A stretch of 64,000 nt of DNA. Origin: Oceanospirillum linum (GTDB lineage: Bacteria > Pseudomonadota > Gammaproteobacteria > Pseudomonadales > Halomonadaceae). Below are positions 43,048 to 51,817 of the stretch, in pieces (position 1 is the stretch's first letter; each line of letters opens with the position of its first letter). The notes under the pieces are model-generated. The model ran no database searches, had not been told where the DNA came from, and saw nothing but the letters and a program-made list of their open reading frames with translations. The stretch is taken from assembly GCF_900182785.1 (NCBI RefSeq), contig NZ_FXTS01000006.1, positions 124,001-188,000 of the forward strand. The letters are read 5' to 3'. Made by a program: the position numbers and the translations under genes.

Positions 43048-43938
43048 TTAGCCTGCAGTGGGTACATTGGTTTCATCGGCATTCTCACTCTCATCCACAG
43101 GCTCAGGGATATCTTCTGGCACTTCCAGGGACAGTCGACCCATGTGGCCGCTCCGAAGGTCATTCAGCAACACTTCTGAGGCTTTATGCCAGTCGATCTG
43201 ACCTCCAGCCTTTAATCCGCCCCGCTTACTGGCGATCAGTTCGAGTATAGCTTCCGGGGTTTCCGGTAGTTTATTCATCTTGTAGCGGGATGATAAAGGC
43301 TGGGGGTAGCGTACCATAAGCTCTCCAGCCGCAAACATGGCAATGTCCAGGTAGTCGATAGCAGTGTTGCGGATAGCACCTGATGTTGCCAGCCGGTAAG
43401 CGCTGTTCTGATCTTCAATGCGAGGCCAAAGCACTCCGGGGGTGTCAATAATGGCAATGCCGGACGGCAGTGCAATTTTTTGCTGTCGCTTGGTAACCGC
43501 TGGCTCATCTCCAACCTTAGCGACTTTTTTGCCCGCCAGACTGTTAATCAGGGTCGATTTACCAACGTTAGGTATCCCCATCACCATAACCCGCACAGGC
43601 CGGTCTTTACGTACCTGTCCAGCCATCTCTTTGACGATTTTCGGGATTTGTTTCAGGGTGCGGGACTCTGTCGTGGTGACCGTAATTGCCCGTGTTTCGC
43701 TCTGTCCTTCAAAGTGTTTGATCCAGCGCTTAGTGATCACTGGATCAGCCAGGTCATCACGACTCAGAATCTTCAGGCAGGGCTTGTTGCCGCGTAGCTC
43801 ATTCAGCATAGGGTTGGCGCTGGAGTAAGGGAGTCGAGCATCCAGTACTTCGATAATAACATCGATTTCAGGCAGAGCATCTTTAATTTGCCGACGTGCC
43901 TTATTCATGTGTCCCGGATACCAACCTAACATCGCCAT
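43048..43938 (-). CDS. ylqF: Ribosome biogenesis GTPase YlqF
   Basis: Circularly permuted GTPase that matures the 50S subunit. 296 residues from the chosen start MAMLGWYPGHMNKARRQ. The GTP motifs appear in permuted order: SRDDLAD (G4-like) first, then GIPNVGKSTLIN (G1) and DTPGV (G3). A helical RNA-binding end follows. I start at 43938 because AGGAG lies 7 bases upstream; ten codons beyond it are open but weak. Confidence 0.93.
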   Translation of the reverse strand: MAMLGWYPGHMNKARRQIKDALPEIDVIIEVLDARLPYSSANPMLNELRGNKPCLKILSRDDLADPVITKRWIKHFEGQSETRAITVTTTESRTLKQIPKIVKEMAGQVRKDRPVRVMVMGIPNVGKSTLINSLAGKKVAKVGDEPAVTKRQQKIALPSGIAIIDTPGVLWPRIEDQNSAYRLATSGAIRNTAIDYLDIAMFAAGELMVRYPQPLSSRYKMNKLPETPEAILELIASKRGGLKAGGQIDWHKASEVLLNDLRSGHMGRLSLEVPEDIPEPVDESENADETNVPTAG

Positions 43939-43965
43939 AGGGCTCTCCTGTCGCTCTGAACGCAA

Positions 43966-43992
43966 CAAGCCGCTTCAGCATGAAGCGGCTTG
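43966..43992 (-). terminator. Perfect 12-bp inverted repeat between msrB and ylqF
   Basis: CAAGCCGCTTCA-GCA-TGAAGCGGCTTG, a stable hairpin just upstream of ylqF. There is no proper T-run, so it may be a weak terminator of msrB, an mRNA stabiliser, or a regulatory hairpin for ylqF. Confidence 0.5.
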
Positions 43993-44053
43993 ATAAAGGG
44001 AAAAAGTATAACAAGCAGGTAGGATTTTATCAGTAGTTTAATGCAAGAAAGCG

Positions 44054-44479
44054 TCAGGCATCAGGTTCTTTAATGGCAAAATCCAGAGATGCGGAGTTGA
44101 CGCAGTAACGTAAGCCCGTAGGTTGAGGGCCATCGGGAAAGATATGGCCTAAGTGCGCATCACAGATGCTGCAGAGAATCTCTGTGCGTAACATGCCGTG
44201 GCTTTGGTCAGTACGCTCTTTGATCGCTTGATCATTAAGGCATTGCCAGAAACTGGGCCAACCACTACCGGACTCGTATTTTGTTTCAGAGTCAAAAAGC
44301 GGTGCTTTGCAACAGGCACAAAGATAAGTGCCCACCTCGTGGTGATGGTAGTATTTTCCGCTGAAGGGAGGCTCCGTTCCGCCACAACGGCAAATATTAT
44401 ACTGCTCTGAAGAAAGCTCCTGACGCCATTGCTGATCATCTTTTTGCGGTGGCGTATTTGACTCCTTAATATCAGGCAT
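44054..44479 (-). CDS. msrB: Peptide-methionine (R)-S-oxide reductase
   Basis: Repairs oxidised methionine (R-epimer) in proteins. It has 141 residues. Two CxxC pairs that hold zinc are in YLCACCKAP and EILCSICDAHLGH. GSGWPSFWQ is the substrate pocket, and the catalytic Cys is in RYCVNSASLDF. In Pseudomonas it is near alaA and htpX, an arrangement kept here with inserted genes. Confidence 0.96.
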   Translation of the reverse strand: MPDIKESNTPPQKDDQQWRQELSSEQYNICRCGGTEPPFSGKYYHHHEVGTYLCACCKAPLFDSETKYESGSGWPSFWQCLNDQAIKERTDQSHGMLRTEILCSICDAHLGHIFPDGPQPTGLRYCVNSASLDFAIKEPDA

Positions 44480-44517
44480 AATACTGCTTCCTAAATAAGA
44501 GTTACTGAGCAGGCTGA

Positions 44518-45294
44518 TTAATCATAAACCTGTTTTTTCTTCCACTGATCTTCTTCCTCTACCATTTTTTCCAGCTCTTTGGTCAGCTGATCACCCTGTT
44601 GTCCTTCCAGGCGTTCCTGCTGTTCCTGTTTAGCCGCTGATTCTTCCAGCTCATCAACCCGTTTTTTGGTTGCCAGAATCTGGTCGGTGTAATCACCGCC
44701 CTGGTTGTTTTTACCCATTTCGCTGATAACGCGGCGGTAATGCAGCGCCGCGATTTTTGGCTTCATTTCCCGCTCTGCTTTCTTGCCCGCAGAGATATAC
44801 ACCTCAATAATTGTTTGCGTGAAAGCCTTTCTGAGCTGTTTCAGGAACCCCTGAGCCATCGCGTGGGATATTTTCTTTTCCTGGTACTGAACCGATATAT
44901 GCTTGTGCAGTAGTTTCAGATTGCGACGTACATTGTTGGCGGTCTGAATGTCAGTAACAGGAACGGCGGAAACATTTTTATTTTTAGTGGCAAGCTCCAA
45001 TAATTGCTTGGCATTTTCTAAATGCTTGGCAACTTTATCATCGGGGTCTGCTTCGTACTGTTGCTGGAACAGCTCCACAACGCTGCGGGACAGAAATATA
45101 CGCATATTCTGGTCCAGGTAGTGTGCGGGAACCTCTTCCATTAAAAACATTAAGTTTCTGGCCCTGTCTCCCAAAGAGCGTAAATAGCGAATATGCTCGA
45201 TGCGCTTCTTTTCTGCAGCCTGCTTCGAGTAGACAATAAATACGAGGCCCAGTGCTAATGAAAGCACAACGCCAAGAATGATCACTGATGACAT
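44518..45294 (-). CDS. Membrane-anchored coiled-coil protein of unknown function
   Basis: 258 residues. One N-terminal membrane helix (about 4-24, IILGVVLSLALGLVFIVYS) is followed by a basic and then strongly helical cytoplasmic domain. It ends in an acidic coiled coil (QKKVDELEESAAKQEQQE-like text). I do not recognise a named family. Lone gene just before msrB, 38 bases from it, so perhaps cotranscribed. Confidence 0.7.
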   Translation of the reverse strand: MSSVIILGVVLSLALGLVFIVYSKQAAEKKRIEHIRYLRSLGDRARNLMFLMEEVPAHYLDQNMRIFLSRSVVELFQQQYEADPDDKVAKHLENAKQLLELATKNKNVSAVPVTDIQTANNVRRNLKLLHKHISVQYQEKKISHAMAQGFLKQLRKAFTQTIIEVYISAGKKAEREMKPKIAALHYRRVISEMGKNNQGGDYTDQILATKKRVDELEESAAKQEQQERLEGQQGDQLTKELEKMVEEEDQWKKKQVYD

Positions 45295-45655
45295 TCCAGG
45301 TTCCCTTTATCCTGAGCTTGTAGTTTCTGATACCTGATAAGCGTTTCACTTGTGTATCAAGTGTCCACTATTATTCACTATATACGAAGATACAGCTTCA
45401 CATATAGTGACTATCGGCATGATCCGGAAAAACTTAAAACAGCAGTTGCAATACACCTTGATGAATAATAAGAAAAAAAACACATCAGCGCGAATTTTAA
45501 AAAGATGATTCAAAGTTAAGGCATTAGAGGTGATTTGGCCTGAGGGCAAAGTAATGGAAGTTTCTGATAAGAAAAGAAAAAAAGTGGTTGACACTATCTT
45601 TGGTCGTCTATAAAATGCGCGCCATCCTTCGATGAGGGGTTATTTGCAAGACCAC
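45295..45655. other. Region before the tRNA cluster, with large hairpin
   Basis: About 360 bases. A 36-base imperfect palindrome at 45375-45410 has 9-bp perfect outer arms (TCACTATAT / ATATAGTGA) and an inner GAAG/CTTC stem around ATACAG. The tRNA promoter is at 45588-45616. No gene is apparent. Confidence 0.45.
45588..45623 (+). promoter_or_regulatory. Promoter of the tRNA cluster
   Basis: Consensus -35 TTGACA (45588-45593), 17-base spacer, -10 TAAAAT (45611-45616), then the GC-rich discriminator GCGCGCC. The A-rich stretch before the -35 looks like an UP element. This is a typical stringently controlled stable-RNA promoter. Confidence 0.9.
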
Positions 45656-45731
45656 GTCCCATTCGTCTAGTGGCCTAGGACACCGCCCTTTCACGGCGGT
45701 AACAGGGGTTCGAACCCCCTATGGGACGCCA
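45656..45731 (+). tRNA. tRNA-Glu (anticodon TTC), copy 1
   Basis: 76 bases with encoded CCA. Acceptor GTCCCAT / ATGGGAC, anticodon stem CCGCC-CTTTCAC-GGCGG with TTC in the loop, T-arm with GGTTCGAACC. First of four identical copies. Confidence 0.97.
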
Positions 45732-45796
45732 TTTCTTGTTGCTGTTTACAGCATGTCGGCGTGAAACCGTATGTTGATAATAAATAGCGTTGTGAT

Positions 45797-45872
45797 GCGG
45801 GAATAGCTCAGTTGGTAGAGCACAACCTTGCCAAGGTTGGGGTCGCGAGTTCGAATCTCGTTTCCCGCTCCA
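45797..45872 (+). tRNA. tRNA-Gly (anticodon GCC), copy 1
   Basis: 76 bases with encoded CCA. Anticodon stem-loop CAACC-TTGCCAA-GGTTG gives GCC. T-arm GAGTTCGAATCTC. Confidence 0.97.
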
Positions 45873-45897
45873 ATTTCAAATAACCAAAATCGGCCGC

Positions 45898-45973
45898 GTC
45901 CCATTCGTCTAGTGGCCTAGGACACCGCCCTTTCACGGCGGTAACAGGGGTTCGAACCCCCTATGGGACGCCA
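45898..45973 (+). tRNA. tRNA-Glu (anticodon TTC), copy 2
   Basis: Identical in sequence to copy 1. The spacers differ. Confidence 0.97.
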
Positions 45974-45997
45974 CTCTTTCTGCCTGTGCAGGATGAT

Positions 45998-46073
45998 GCG
46001 GGAATAGCTCAGTTGGTAGAGCACAACCTTGCCAAGGTTGGGGTCGCGAGTTCGAATCTCGTTTCCCGCTCCA
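45998..46073 (+). tRNA. tRNA-Gly (anticodon GCC), copy 2
   Basis: Same sequence as copy 1. Confidence 0.97.
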
Positions 46074-46111
46074 TTCATACTCAGTCAAAAAGAGATTGTA
46101 ACAAGTTATAC

Positions 46112-46187
46112 GTCCCATTCGTCTAGTGGCCTAGGACACCGCCCTTTCACGGCGGTAACAGGGGTTCGAACCCCCTATGGGACGCCA
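46112..46187 (+). tRNA. tRNA-Glu (anticodon TTC), copy 3
   Basis: Same sequence as copy 1. Confidence 0.97.
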
Positions 46188-46212
46188 TATTTTGCCACAC
46201 GGCAGTTGTGAT

Positions 46213-46288
46213 GCGGGAATAGCTCAGTTGGTAGAGCACAACCTTGCCAAGGTTGGGGTCGCGAGTTCGAATCTCGTTTCCCGCTCCA
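46213..46288 (+). tRNA. tRNA-Gly (anticodon GCC), copy 3
   Basis: Same sequence as copy 1. Confidence 0.97.
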
Positions 46289-46362
46289 GTATCTGCTGAT
46301 TTGGTTAAATGGTTAACTTGGTGGTCGGCCTTATCTGGTGTCACCTTTTAAGTAAGGTATGT

Positions 46363-46438
46363 GTCCCATTCGTCTAGTGGCCTAGGACACCGCCCTTTCA
46401 CGGCGGTAACAGGGGTTCGAACCCCCTATGGGACGCCA
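46363..46438 (+). tRNA. tRNA-Glu (anticodon TTC), copy 4
   Basis: Same sequence as copy 1. Confidence 0.97.
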
Positions 46439-46482
46439 TCTTCTTTTTAAGAAGATATTATTGTAAGCAGTAATATTGTTAT

Positions 46483-46558
46483 GCGGGAATAGCTCAGTTG
46501 GTAGAGCACAACCTTGCCAAGGTTGGGGTCGCGAGTTCGAATCTCGTTTCCCGCTCCA
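46483..46558 (+). tRNA. tRNA-Gly (anticodon GCC), copy 4
   Basis: Same sequence as copy 1. Last tRNA of the cluster. Confidence 0.97.
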
Positions 46559-46564
46559 GATTTT

Positions 46565-46597
46565 AAAAGCCAGTTACTTTATGTGACTGGCTTTTTT
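46565..46597 (+). terminator. Intrinsic terminator of the tRNA cluster
   Basis: AAAAGCCAGT ... ACTGGCTTTT hairpin, then a T-run. It closes the eight-tRNA transcript. Confidence 0.9.
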
Positions 46598-46806
46598 CGT
46601 TTGTCTTCTTTCTTTGATTTCTGCTTCTGATCTATAGCGGGCCCGTTTTTTCTCTTGTCAGTGATTTTATTTAGCCTACGGTTGTAATCTCCCACAGAGC
46701 CCTTATATCTCTGCCACTGACTATACGGGCTTCCCGTATCGCTCCCTATTCTGCAGGTTTAGCTTTTATGCCTGTCAGCGCACTGAATTGTCAAAAGGTG
46801 TTCTTA

Positions 46807-47781
46807 ATGACCAAAGCACTCTCCATACGTGGCCTGAAAAAGGTGTACGGCAATGGTTTTGTCGCCCTGAAAGGCATTGATCTGGATGTTGAACAGGGGG
46901 ATTTTTTTGCTCTGCTTGGGCCAAATGGCGCAGGCAAGTCCACAACCCTCGGCATTGTCAGCTCTCTGGTAAATAAGTCGGAAGGCAGCGTTTCGATTTT
47001 TGGTGTTGATATTGATAAGGATTTTTCCAAAGCGAAGCGTTTTCTGGGGGTTGTGCCTCAGGAGTTTAACTTTAATCAGTTTGAGAAGGTGAAGGATATT
47101 GTCCTGAGCCAGGCAGGTTATTACGGAATCCCCCGTGCAGAAGCCAAAGCCCGGACGGAGACCTTTCTGAAAGAGTTAGGCTTGTGGGATAAACGCGATA
47201 ATGCTGCGCGTATGTTGTCAGGCGGTATGAAGCGTCGACTTATGATTGCACGGGCTTTGATTCACAAACCGCGCCTGCTGATTCTGGATGAGCCGACTGC
47301 CGGTGTGGATATTGAGCTGCGCCGCTCCATGTGGGAATTCATCAAGAAGATCAACCGTGAGGAAGGCACTACAATTATTCTCACCACTCATTATCTGGAA
47401 GAGGCTGAAAGTCTGTGCCGCAATATCGCCATTATTGACCAGGGAGATATTGTGAAGAACACCACGATTAAAGCATTGCTGCAGCAACTGAATACCGAGG
47501 TTTTCATTATGGACACGGTAGAAAAACTGACTCAGGCACCTCAGGTTGAAGGCTTTGAAACCCAGCTGCTTGATGAGCACAGCTTTGAGGTGGTAATGCA
47601 ACGTGGGCAGCACCTGAATGATGTGTTTGTTCAGCTGAACACAGTCGGTATTGGTATCAGCTCTATGCGGACTAAGTCGAACCGGCTTGAAGAGTTGTTT
47701 GTTGAGTTGGTGGAGCAGGATCGTAACAAACAAGGTGCTGCAAACAGGGAATCAGATCAAAAAGATAAGGTGTCTGCATAA
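46807..47781 (+). CDS. ABC-2 type exporter, ATP-binding protein
   Basis: YadG-like ATPase, 324 residues from the chosen start MTKALSIRGLKKVYG. Walker A LLGPNGAGKSTT, signature LSGGMKRRL, Walker B LLILDEPTAGVD, and the switch His in TTHYLEEAE. A C-terminal regulatory-like part (about 220-324) follows. I start at 46807 because AAAAGG lies about 8 bases upstream; 13 upstream codons are open but less likely. It is the first gene of an operon with the permease and queF; the substrate is unknown. Confidence 0.92.
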   Translation: MTKALSIRGLKKVYGNGFVALKGIDLDVEQGDFFALLGPNGAGKSTTLGIVSSLVNKSEGSVSIFGVDIDKDFSKAKRFLGVVPQEFNFNQFEKVKDIVLSQAGYYGIPRAEAKARTETFLKELGLWDKRDNAARMLSGGMKRRLMIARALIHKPRLLILDEPTAGVDIELRRSMWEFIKKINREEGTTIILTTHYLEEAESLCRNIAIIDQGDIVKNTTIKALLQQLNTEVFIMDTVEKLTQAPQVEGFETQLLDEHSFEVVMQRGQHLNDVFVQLNTVGIGISSMRTKSNRLEELFVELVEQDRNKQGAANRESDQKDKVSA

Positions 47782-48555
47782 ATGAGTGTTCAGGAATATT
47801 GGATTGCGTTTACCACCATTCTGCAAAAAGAGATCAGCCGGTTTACCCGTATCTGGGCTCAGACGCTGCTGCCTCCGGCGATCACGATGACGCTTTATTT
47901 TGTCATCTTCGGTAACCTGATCGGTAGTCGGATTGGTGAGATGGGAGGTTTCTCCTATATGCAGTTTATTGTACCGGGGCTGATCATGATGTCGGTGATC
48001 ACTAACTCCTACTCCAACGTGGTGTCATCCTTTTATGGGGCGCGCTTTCAGAAAAGTATCGAAGAGTTGCTGGTTTCTCCGACGCCAAACTGGATCATCT
48101 TAAGCGGCTTTGTACTGGGTGGTGTCGCACGGGGCCTGACCGTAGGCTTTATCGTAACCGTCCTCTCCCTGTTCTTTACGGATCTGCATCTGCACAACCT
48201 TTGGATCACGATTCTGGTGGTGCTGATGACATCGATTTTGTTTGCCCTGGGCGGCTTTGTGAACGCCATGTTTGCCCGCAGTTTCGATGATATCTCTATC
48301 GTGCCGACCTTTATTCTGACGCCGCTGACTTATCTGGGCGGCGTGTTTTACTCCATCTCTTTGCTGCCGGACTTTTGGCAGGGTGTTTCCATGCTGAACC
48401 CGATTCTCTACATGGTGAACACCTTCCGCTACGGCATTCTTGGTGTATCAGATATTGATGTGGTCTACGCCCTGTCCGCTGTTGCTGTCTTTATTGTGGC
48501 GATGTTCACCCTCTGTCTGACACTACTCAATAAAGGTAAAGGCATTCGGAGTTAA
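47782..48555 (+). CDS. ABC-2 type exporter, permease
   Basis: YadH-like inner-membrane permease, 257 residues with six hydrophobic helices. Family text includes TLYFVIFGNLIG, YMQFIVPGLIMMSV and the ABC-2 signature around FILTPLTYLGGVFYS. It begins on the base after the ATPase stop, so the two subunits are coupled and form one transporter. Confidence 0.92.
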   Translation: MSVQEYWIAFTTILQKEISRFTRIWAQTLLPPAITMTLYFVIFGNLIGSRIGEMGGFSYMQFIVPGLIMMSVITNSYSNVVSSFYGARFQKSIEELLVSPTPNWIILSGFVLGGVARGLTVGFIVTVLSLFFTDLHLHNLWITILVVLMTSILFALGGFVNAMFARSFDDISIVPTFILTPLTYLGGVFYSISLLPDFWQGVSMLNPILYMVNTFRYGILGVSDIDVVYALSAVAVFIVAMFTLCLTLLNKGKGIRS

Positions 48556-49431
48556 ATGATGAGTGATTCGAAGCAAGTGCATAGGGATGAGCAAGCCAGC
48601 CCAGAGACGTCTCTGCTGGGTAAAGAAACTCAATATGTTGATCAGTACGATGCGGGTCTGTTGTTTCCGATTCCCCGCCAGCCGAAACGTGATGAGATCG
48701 GTCTTGGGCAGCTGGATGCAGAAGAGGGGGGCTTACCCTTTTTTGGTCAGGATATCTGGAATGCTTTTGAACTATCCTGGCTGAATGCTAAGGGCAAGCC
48801 TGAAGTCGCAGTTGCCGTGTTTCGAATTCCGGCGGATTCGGAAAATATTATTGAGTCCAAATCGTTCAAGCTTTATCTCAACTCCTTTAACCAGACTAAA
48901 TTGTCTGGCTGTCATGAGCTTCAGGCAACGCTGGAAAAGGATCTGTCCTCAGCGGCAGGTGCTCCGGTTATGGTTGAACTGCATGGTCTGGATGGTGCAA
49001 TAGCGCTTCAGGTGGTCGAGCCCAAAGGTCGTTGTATTGATGGTCTGGATATCGAGGTAAGTCATTACCACCCGGAGCCCTCGTTGCTGAAGAACCAGAG
49101 CGAGTTGATTGTCGAGGAGACACTTTACAGCCATCTGCTGCGTTCTAACTGCCCGGTAACCGGTCAACCGGACTGGGCAACGGTTGAGATCAGCTATACC
49201 GGTAAGAAGATCGATAAAGCAGGGCTTCTGGCCTATATCATCTCCTTCCGCCAGCACAATGATTTCCACGAGCAGTGTGTCGAGCGCATGTTTGTAGATC
49301 TCAGTCAGCGCTGCAAGCCGGAAGAGTTGACGGTGGTCGCACGCTATACCCGTCGGGGTGGGTTGGATATTAACCCGTGGCGTTCTTCGAATCGCCCGGA
49401 TTTGGAAAACCGGCGTTTTGTCCGGCAATAG
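48556..49431 (+). CDS. queF: NADPH-dependent 7-cyano-7-deazaguanine reductase (long form)
   Basis: Reduces preQ0 to preQ1 in queuosine synthesis, the only known biological nitrile reductase. It has 291 residues, the long two-domain type. The QueF motif ESKSFKLYLNSFNQTK is in the first half. The catalytic Cys is in RSNCPVTGQPDW (about 195-206), the Asp a few residues later, and the end HNDFHEQCVERM holds the Glu. It follows the ABC permease without a gap, yet no queuosine genes are near. Confidence 0.95.
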   Translation: MMSDSKQVHRDEQASPETSLLGKETQYVDQYDAGLLFPIPRQPKRDEIGLGQLDAEEGGLPFFGQDIWNAFELSWLNAKGKPEVAVAVFRIPADSENIIESKSFKLYLNSFNQTKLSGCHELQATLEKDLSSAAGAPVMVELHGLDGAIALQVVEPKGRCIDGLDIEVSHYHPEPSLLKNQSELIVEETLYSHLLRSNCPVTGQPDWATVEISYTGKKIDKAGLLAYIISFRQHNDFHEQCVERMFVDLSQRCKPEELTVVARYTRRGGLDINPWRSSNRPDLENRRFVRQ

Positions 49432-49457
49432 TTCTGTTGGCGTTCAGATGCAGGAAG

Positions 49458-49496
49458 TGCCGGTAACTAAAGCATAAAATCTTTTTACCGGCATTT
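49458..49496. terminator. Hairpin between queF and the convergent gene
   Basis: TGCCGGTAA and TTACCGGCA, a perfect 9-bp stem with an 18-base loop, then TTT. Likely ends queF and perhaps the convergent transcript. Confidence 0.65.
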
Positions 49497-49526
49497 GTAT
49501 CTTGTGCCTCGGGTATCCCGAAGAAA

Positions 49527-50315
49527 CTATTCCGGCTTATCTGTTTGAGGATGGGGTTCCTGGTGCACCTGTTCTTCAGGTTCGGAGGTGTGAGCCGTCT
49601 CAGGTTCCTCCTGGCTGGTTGTTTCTTCAGATTGGCCGATTAATGCGCTATGTTCTTCTTTCAGCTGTTTTATGTCCTGTTCATGCTGCTCTTTATAACG
49701 GCTTAATAATACCTTGGCCTTTGTCAGCTGATCGCGGTAATGCGTTATTTTCTCTTCGACAGCAGCGGCTTCTTTGCGGCTCAGCTTGATATATTCTTCT
49801 AAGTCGAGCAGCGAGCTGTTTTGTTGCTCTGCGATGTCTACGGTACTCTCGGCACTAGCAGGGTTTTCAAGTAAGCCTTCGATCAGTTTGCGTAAATTAG
49901 CCGTTAGCAGAAGCTTCTCATTGAGCATATTTCGCAGCTCACTAATCTCCCCGGTAACTTTGACAGAGTCTTCTTCGCTTAAACTGGGACTAACCGGAAT
50001 AAAGCCCGCTCCCTCCATTTGTGGTGACGGGTCTGCGGATGCTTCCAGAGAGGCTGATGGTTGTATGGCCTCTTCCGGGTCGAGTGCCAGGGAGTCATGC
50101 CCTTCCTCGGTACTGATGGAGGAACCGGACTCATGACTTTCCGTCATGGCGGCGACTGGTGGTGGCACGGTATCTGTCTCATTCTGATCTTCGCCGCGAA
50201 GAATACGAATCTGTTTTTTCAGAAAGCGGGTATGTAAAAAGAGAAAGAATATGCCTCCCGCCAGCAGCAGGAAGAGCTGTATAATACCAACAAGTGCCAA
50301 AGTGGACAGAACCAT
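49527..50315 (-). CDS. Membrane-anchored acidic coiled-coil protein
   Basis: 262 residues. The N-terminal helix (about 6-28, LALVGIIQLFLLLAGGIFFLF) anchors it, with a basic boundary and then a disordered acidic stretch. A coiled coil lies at about 120-225 (KLLLTANLRKLIEGLLENP; EEKITHYRDQLTKAK), and the tail is Glu/Pro-rich. The family is not recognised. Convergent with queF. Confidence 0.65.
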   Translation of the reverse strand: MVLSTLALVGIIQLFLLLAGGIFFLFLHTRFLKKQIRILRGEDQNETDTVPPPVAAMTESHESGSSISTEEGHDSLALDPEEAIQPSASLEASADPSPQMEGAGFIPVSPSLSEEDSVKVTGEISELRNMLNEKLLLTANLRKLIEGLLENPASAESTVDIAEQQNSSLLDLEEYIKLSRKEAAAVEEKITHYRDQLTKAKVLLSRYKEQHEQDIKQLKEEHSALIGQSEETTSQEEPETAHTSEPEEQVHQEPHPQTDKPE

Positions 50316-50498
50316 GTCAACGTTTCCTTAAAGACTCAGATCTTGGCATCATAACCTGTATTGCTGGTAAGCTCTATGCTGGTTTTAATGGCTTGAAAAT
50401 AAGCCGGAATACAGCTTATCAGAGTGGTTATTGTCACTTTATGGGCGCTTTATACCAGTAGGATGTATGCATCTATTGGGTCGAAAAATGGGGTTTAT

Positions 50499-51059
50499 AT
50501 GCAAGCTGATACTTTACTTTTAAATCGAAATTCTCATCCCAAGCTGGCCGGTGAGCTACCAGATGCTGATACACTGGAATTTATTTATCAGGCTGCCTTA
50601 CGGGCTCCTGACCATGGTTGTATCCGTCCATGGCGCTTTATCGAGTTTTCCGGTGCCGGGCGTGAACGTCTGGGGGAGATATTTTTTCGTGGGCTGATGG
50701 CCCGTAACCCGCAGGCTGATGAAGCCCAGCAGAATAAGGTGCGCATGATGACATTAAGAGCGCCTTTGATTATTGCTGTGATCGCCAAGGTTACAGAGGA
50801 CCACCCGAAGGTTCCTGTCATTGAACAGGTGCTTTCTGCCGGAGCCGCTGCACAGAACATGATGCTGGCAGCTTATGCAAAGAATTTGGGGGCGATCTGG
50901 CGTACCGGTGATGTGGCATTTGATCCTGTCGTGAATCAGGAACTGGGTCTTGAAGGTGAAGACCAGGTCGTTGGCTATCTCTACATTGGTGATGTTGAAG
51001 GTCGTAATAAACCTCTGCCTGAACACAGTACTGAAGATTTTGTTGAGCGTTGGAGTTGA
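50499..51059 (+). CDS. ydjA: Nitroreductase family protein (YdjA-like)
   Basis: FMN-dependent NAD(P)H oxidoreductase, 186 residues from the chosen start (E. coli YdjA 183). FMN residues are in LLLNRNSHPKL, RAPDHGCIRPWRF and LGAIWRTGD. YdjA substrates are unknown. I start at 50499 (GGGG 5 bases upstream). The 25 codons in front do not look like protein of this family. Confidence 0.85.
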   Translation: MQADTLLLNRNSHPKLAGELPDADTLEFIYQAALRAPDHGCIRPWRFIEFSGAGRERLGEIFFRGLMARNPQADEAQQNKVRMMTLRAPLIIAVIAKVTEDHPKVPVIEQVLSAGAAAQNMMLAAYAKNLGAIWRTGDVAFDPVVNQELGLEGEDQVVGYLYIGDVEGRNKPLPEHSTEDFVERWS

Positions 51060-51108
51060 TAGCTGGTCTCTGCAAAAAAGTAACACAGCAACAAAACAGG
51101 AGTGAGCA

Positions 51109-51561
51109 GTGCATCAGGCTCGGGTTGATCAATTTTTAGACCATGTTAAATCATCCATTCCTCTGGTGAATCATCTGGGGCTGAACCGGGTAATTTTTGA
51201 GAACAATGAAGTGTGTTTTCATGTTTCCCTGGCACCTAATCTGAATGATAAAGGAACAGGGTTTGGCGGTTCTATTAGTGGGCTTTGCACACTGGCAGGC
51301 TGGGCGCTGACAACTCTGCTTTTGATTGAAGCGGATCTTGAGCGAAATGTTGTGGTTAAAACCGGTACGATCGATTTTTTTGCACCAGTGACTTCTGATT
51401 TTGTTGTCCGTTGCTTTTGCCCTGACCTGAAGGGTAGTGATCTTCTGATCGATAAGGTGCAAAGTAAAGGGCGAGGCCGCTTACCCATAGTGGCGGAAAT
51501 CAGTCAGGGTGATGTGCTTGCCGTTCGTTATAGTGGTGATTATGTTGCATTGGACAGCTAA
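51109..51561 (+). CDS. YiiD C-terminal-domain thioesterase-like protein
   Basis: 150-residue hot-dog-fold protein of the YiiD_C group: NDKGTGFGGSISGLCTLAGW is the family's helix and TIDFFAPVTSDFVVRC the following strand. It probably acts on an acyl thioester, substrate unknown. The start is GTG at 51109 with AGGAG 6 bases upstream. 49 bases after the nitroreductase gene; likely cotranscribed. Confidence 0.8.
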   Translation: MHQARVDQFLDHVKSSIPLVNHLGLNRVIFENNEVCFHVSLAPNLNDKGTGFGGSISGLCTLAGWALTTLLLIEADLERNVVVKTGTIDFFAPVTSDFVVRCFCPDLKGSDLLIDKVQSKGRGRLPIVAEISQGDVLAVRYSGDYVALDS

Positions 51562-51646
51562 AGCTCTGCATAGAGTTGGTGCTGGTTCCATTGAAGGGTA
51601 AGTACTTGAGATTTATAAAAAAGTTATAAAAAACACCAAAAAAAGC

Positions 51647-51683
51647 TTGCTCTGGGGGAAACCCCTCCCTATAATACGCGCCA
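51647..51683 (+). promoter_or_regulatory. Promoter of tRNA-Ser
   Basis: TTGCTC (51647-51652), 17-base spacer, and TATAAT (51670-51675) followed by a GC-rich ACGCGCC discriminator. A well-formed stable-RNA promoter. Confidence 0.85.
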
Positions 51684-51721
51684 TCTGTTGAGCGACTGTT
51701 GTTGTTCAGGCAAGATATTGC

Positions 51722-51809
51722 GGAGAGGTGGCCGAGTGGTCGAAGGCGCACGCCTGGAAAGTGTGTATACCGAAAGGTATCGAGGGTTCGAATCCCTCCC
51801 TCTCCGCCA
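51722..51809 (+). tRNA. tRNA-Ser (anticodon GGA)
   Basis: 88 bases with encoded CCA, class II with a long variable arm (ATACCGAAAGGTAT). Anticodon loop CTGGAAA gives GGA. Acceptor GGAGAGG pairs with CCTCTCC. Its 3' side adjoins an integrase remnant, so it is the likely attachment site of an island. Confidence 0.96.
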
Positions 51810-51817
51810 CGAATTCT

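Noticed and set aside
45656..46558. CRISPR array
   Set aside because: The regularly repeated blocks are complete tRNA genes with encoded CCA and clear cloverleaf folds, not short repeats with unique spacers.
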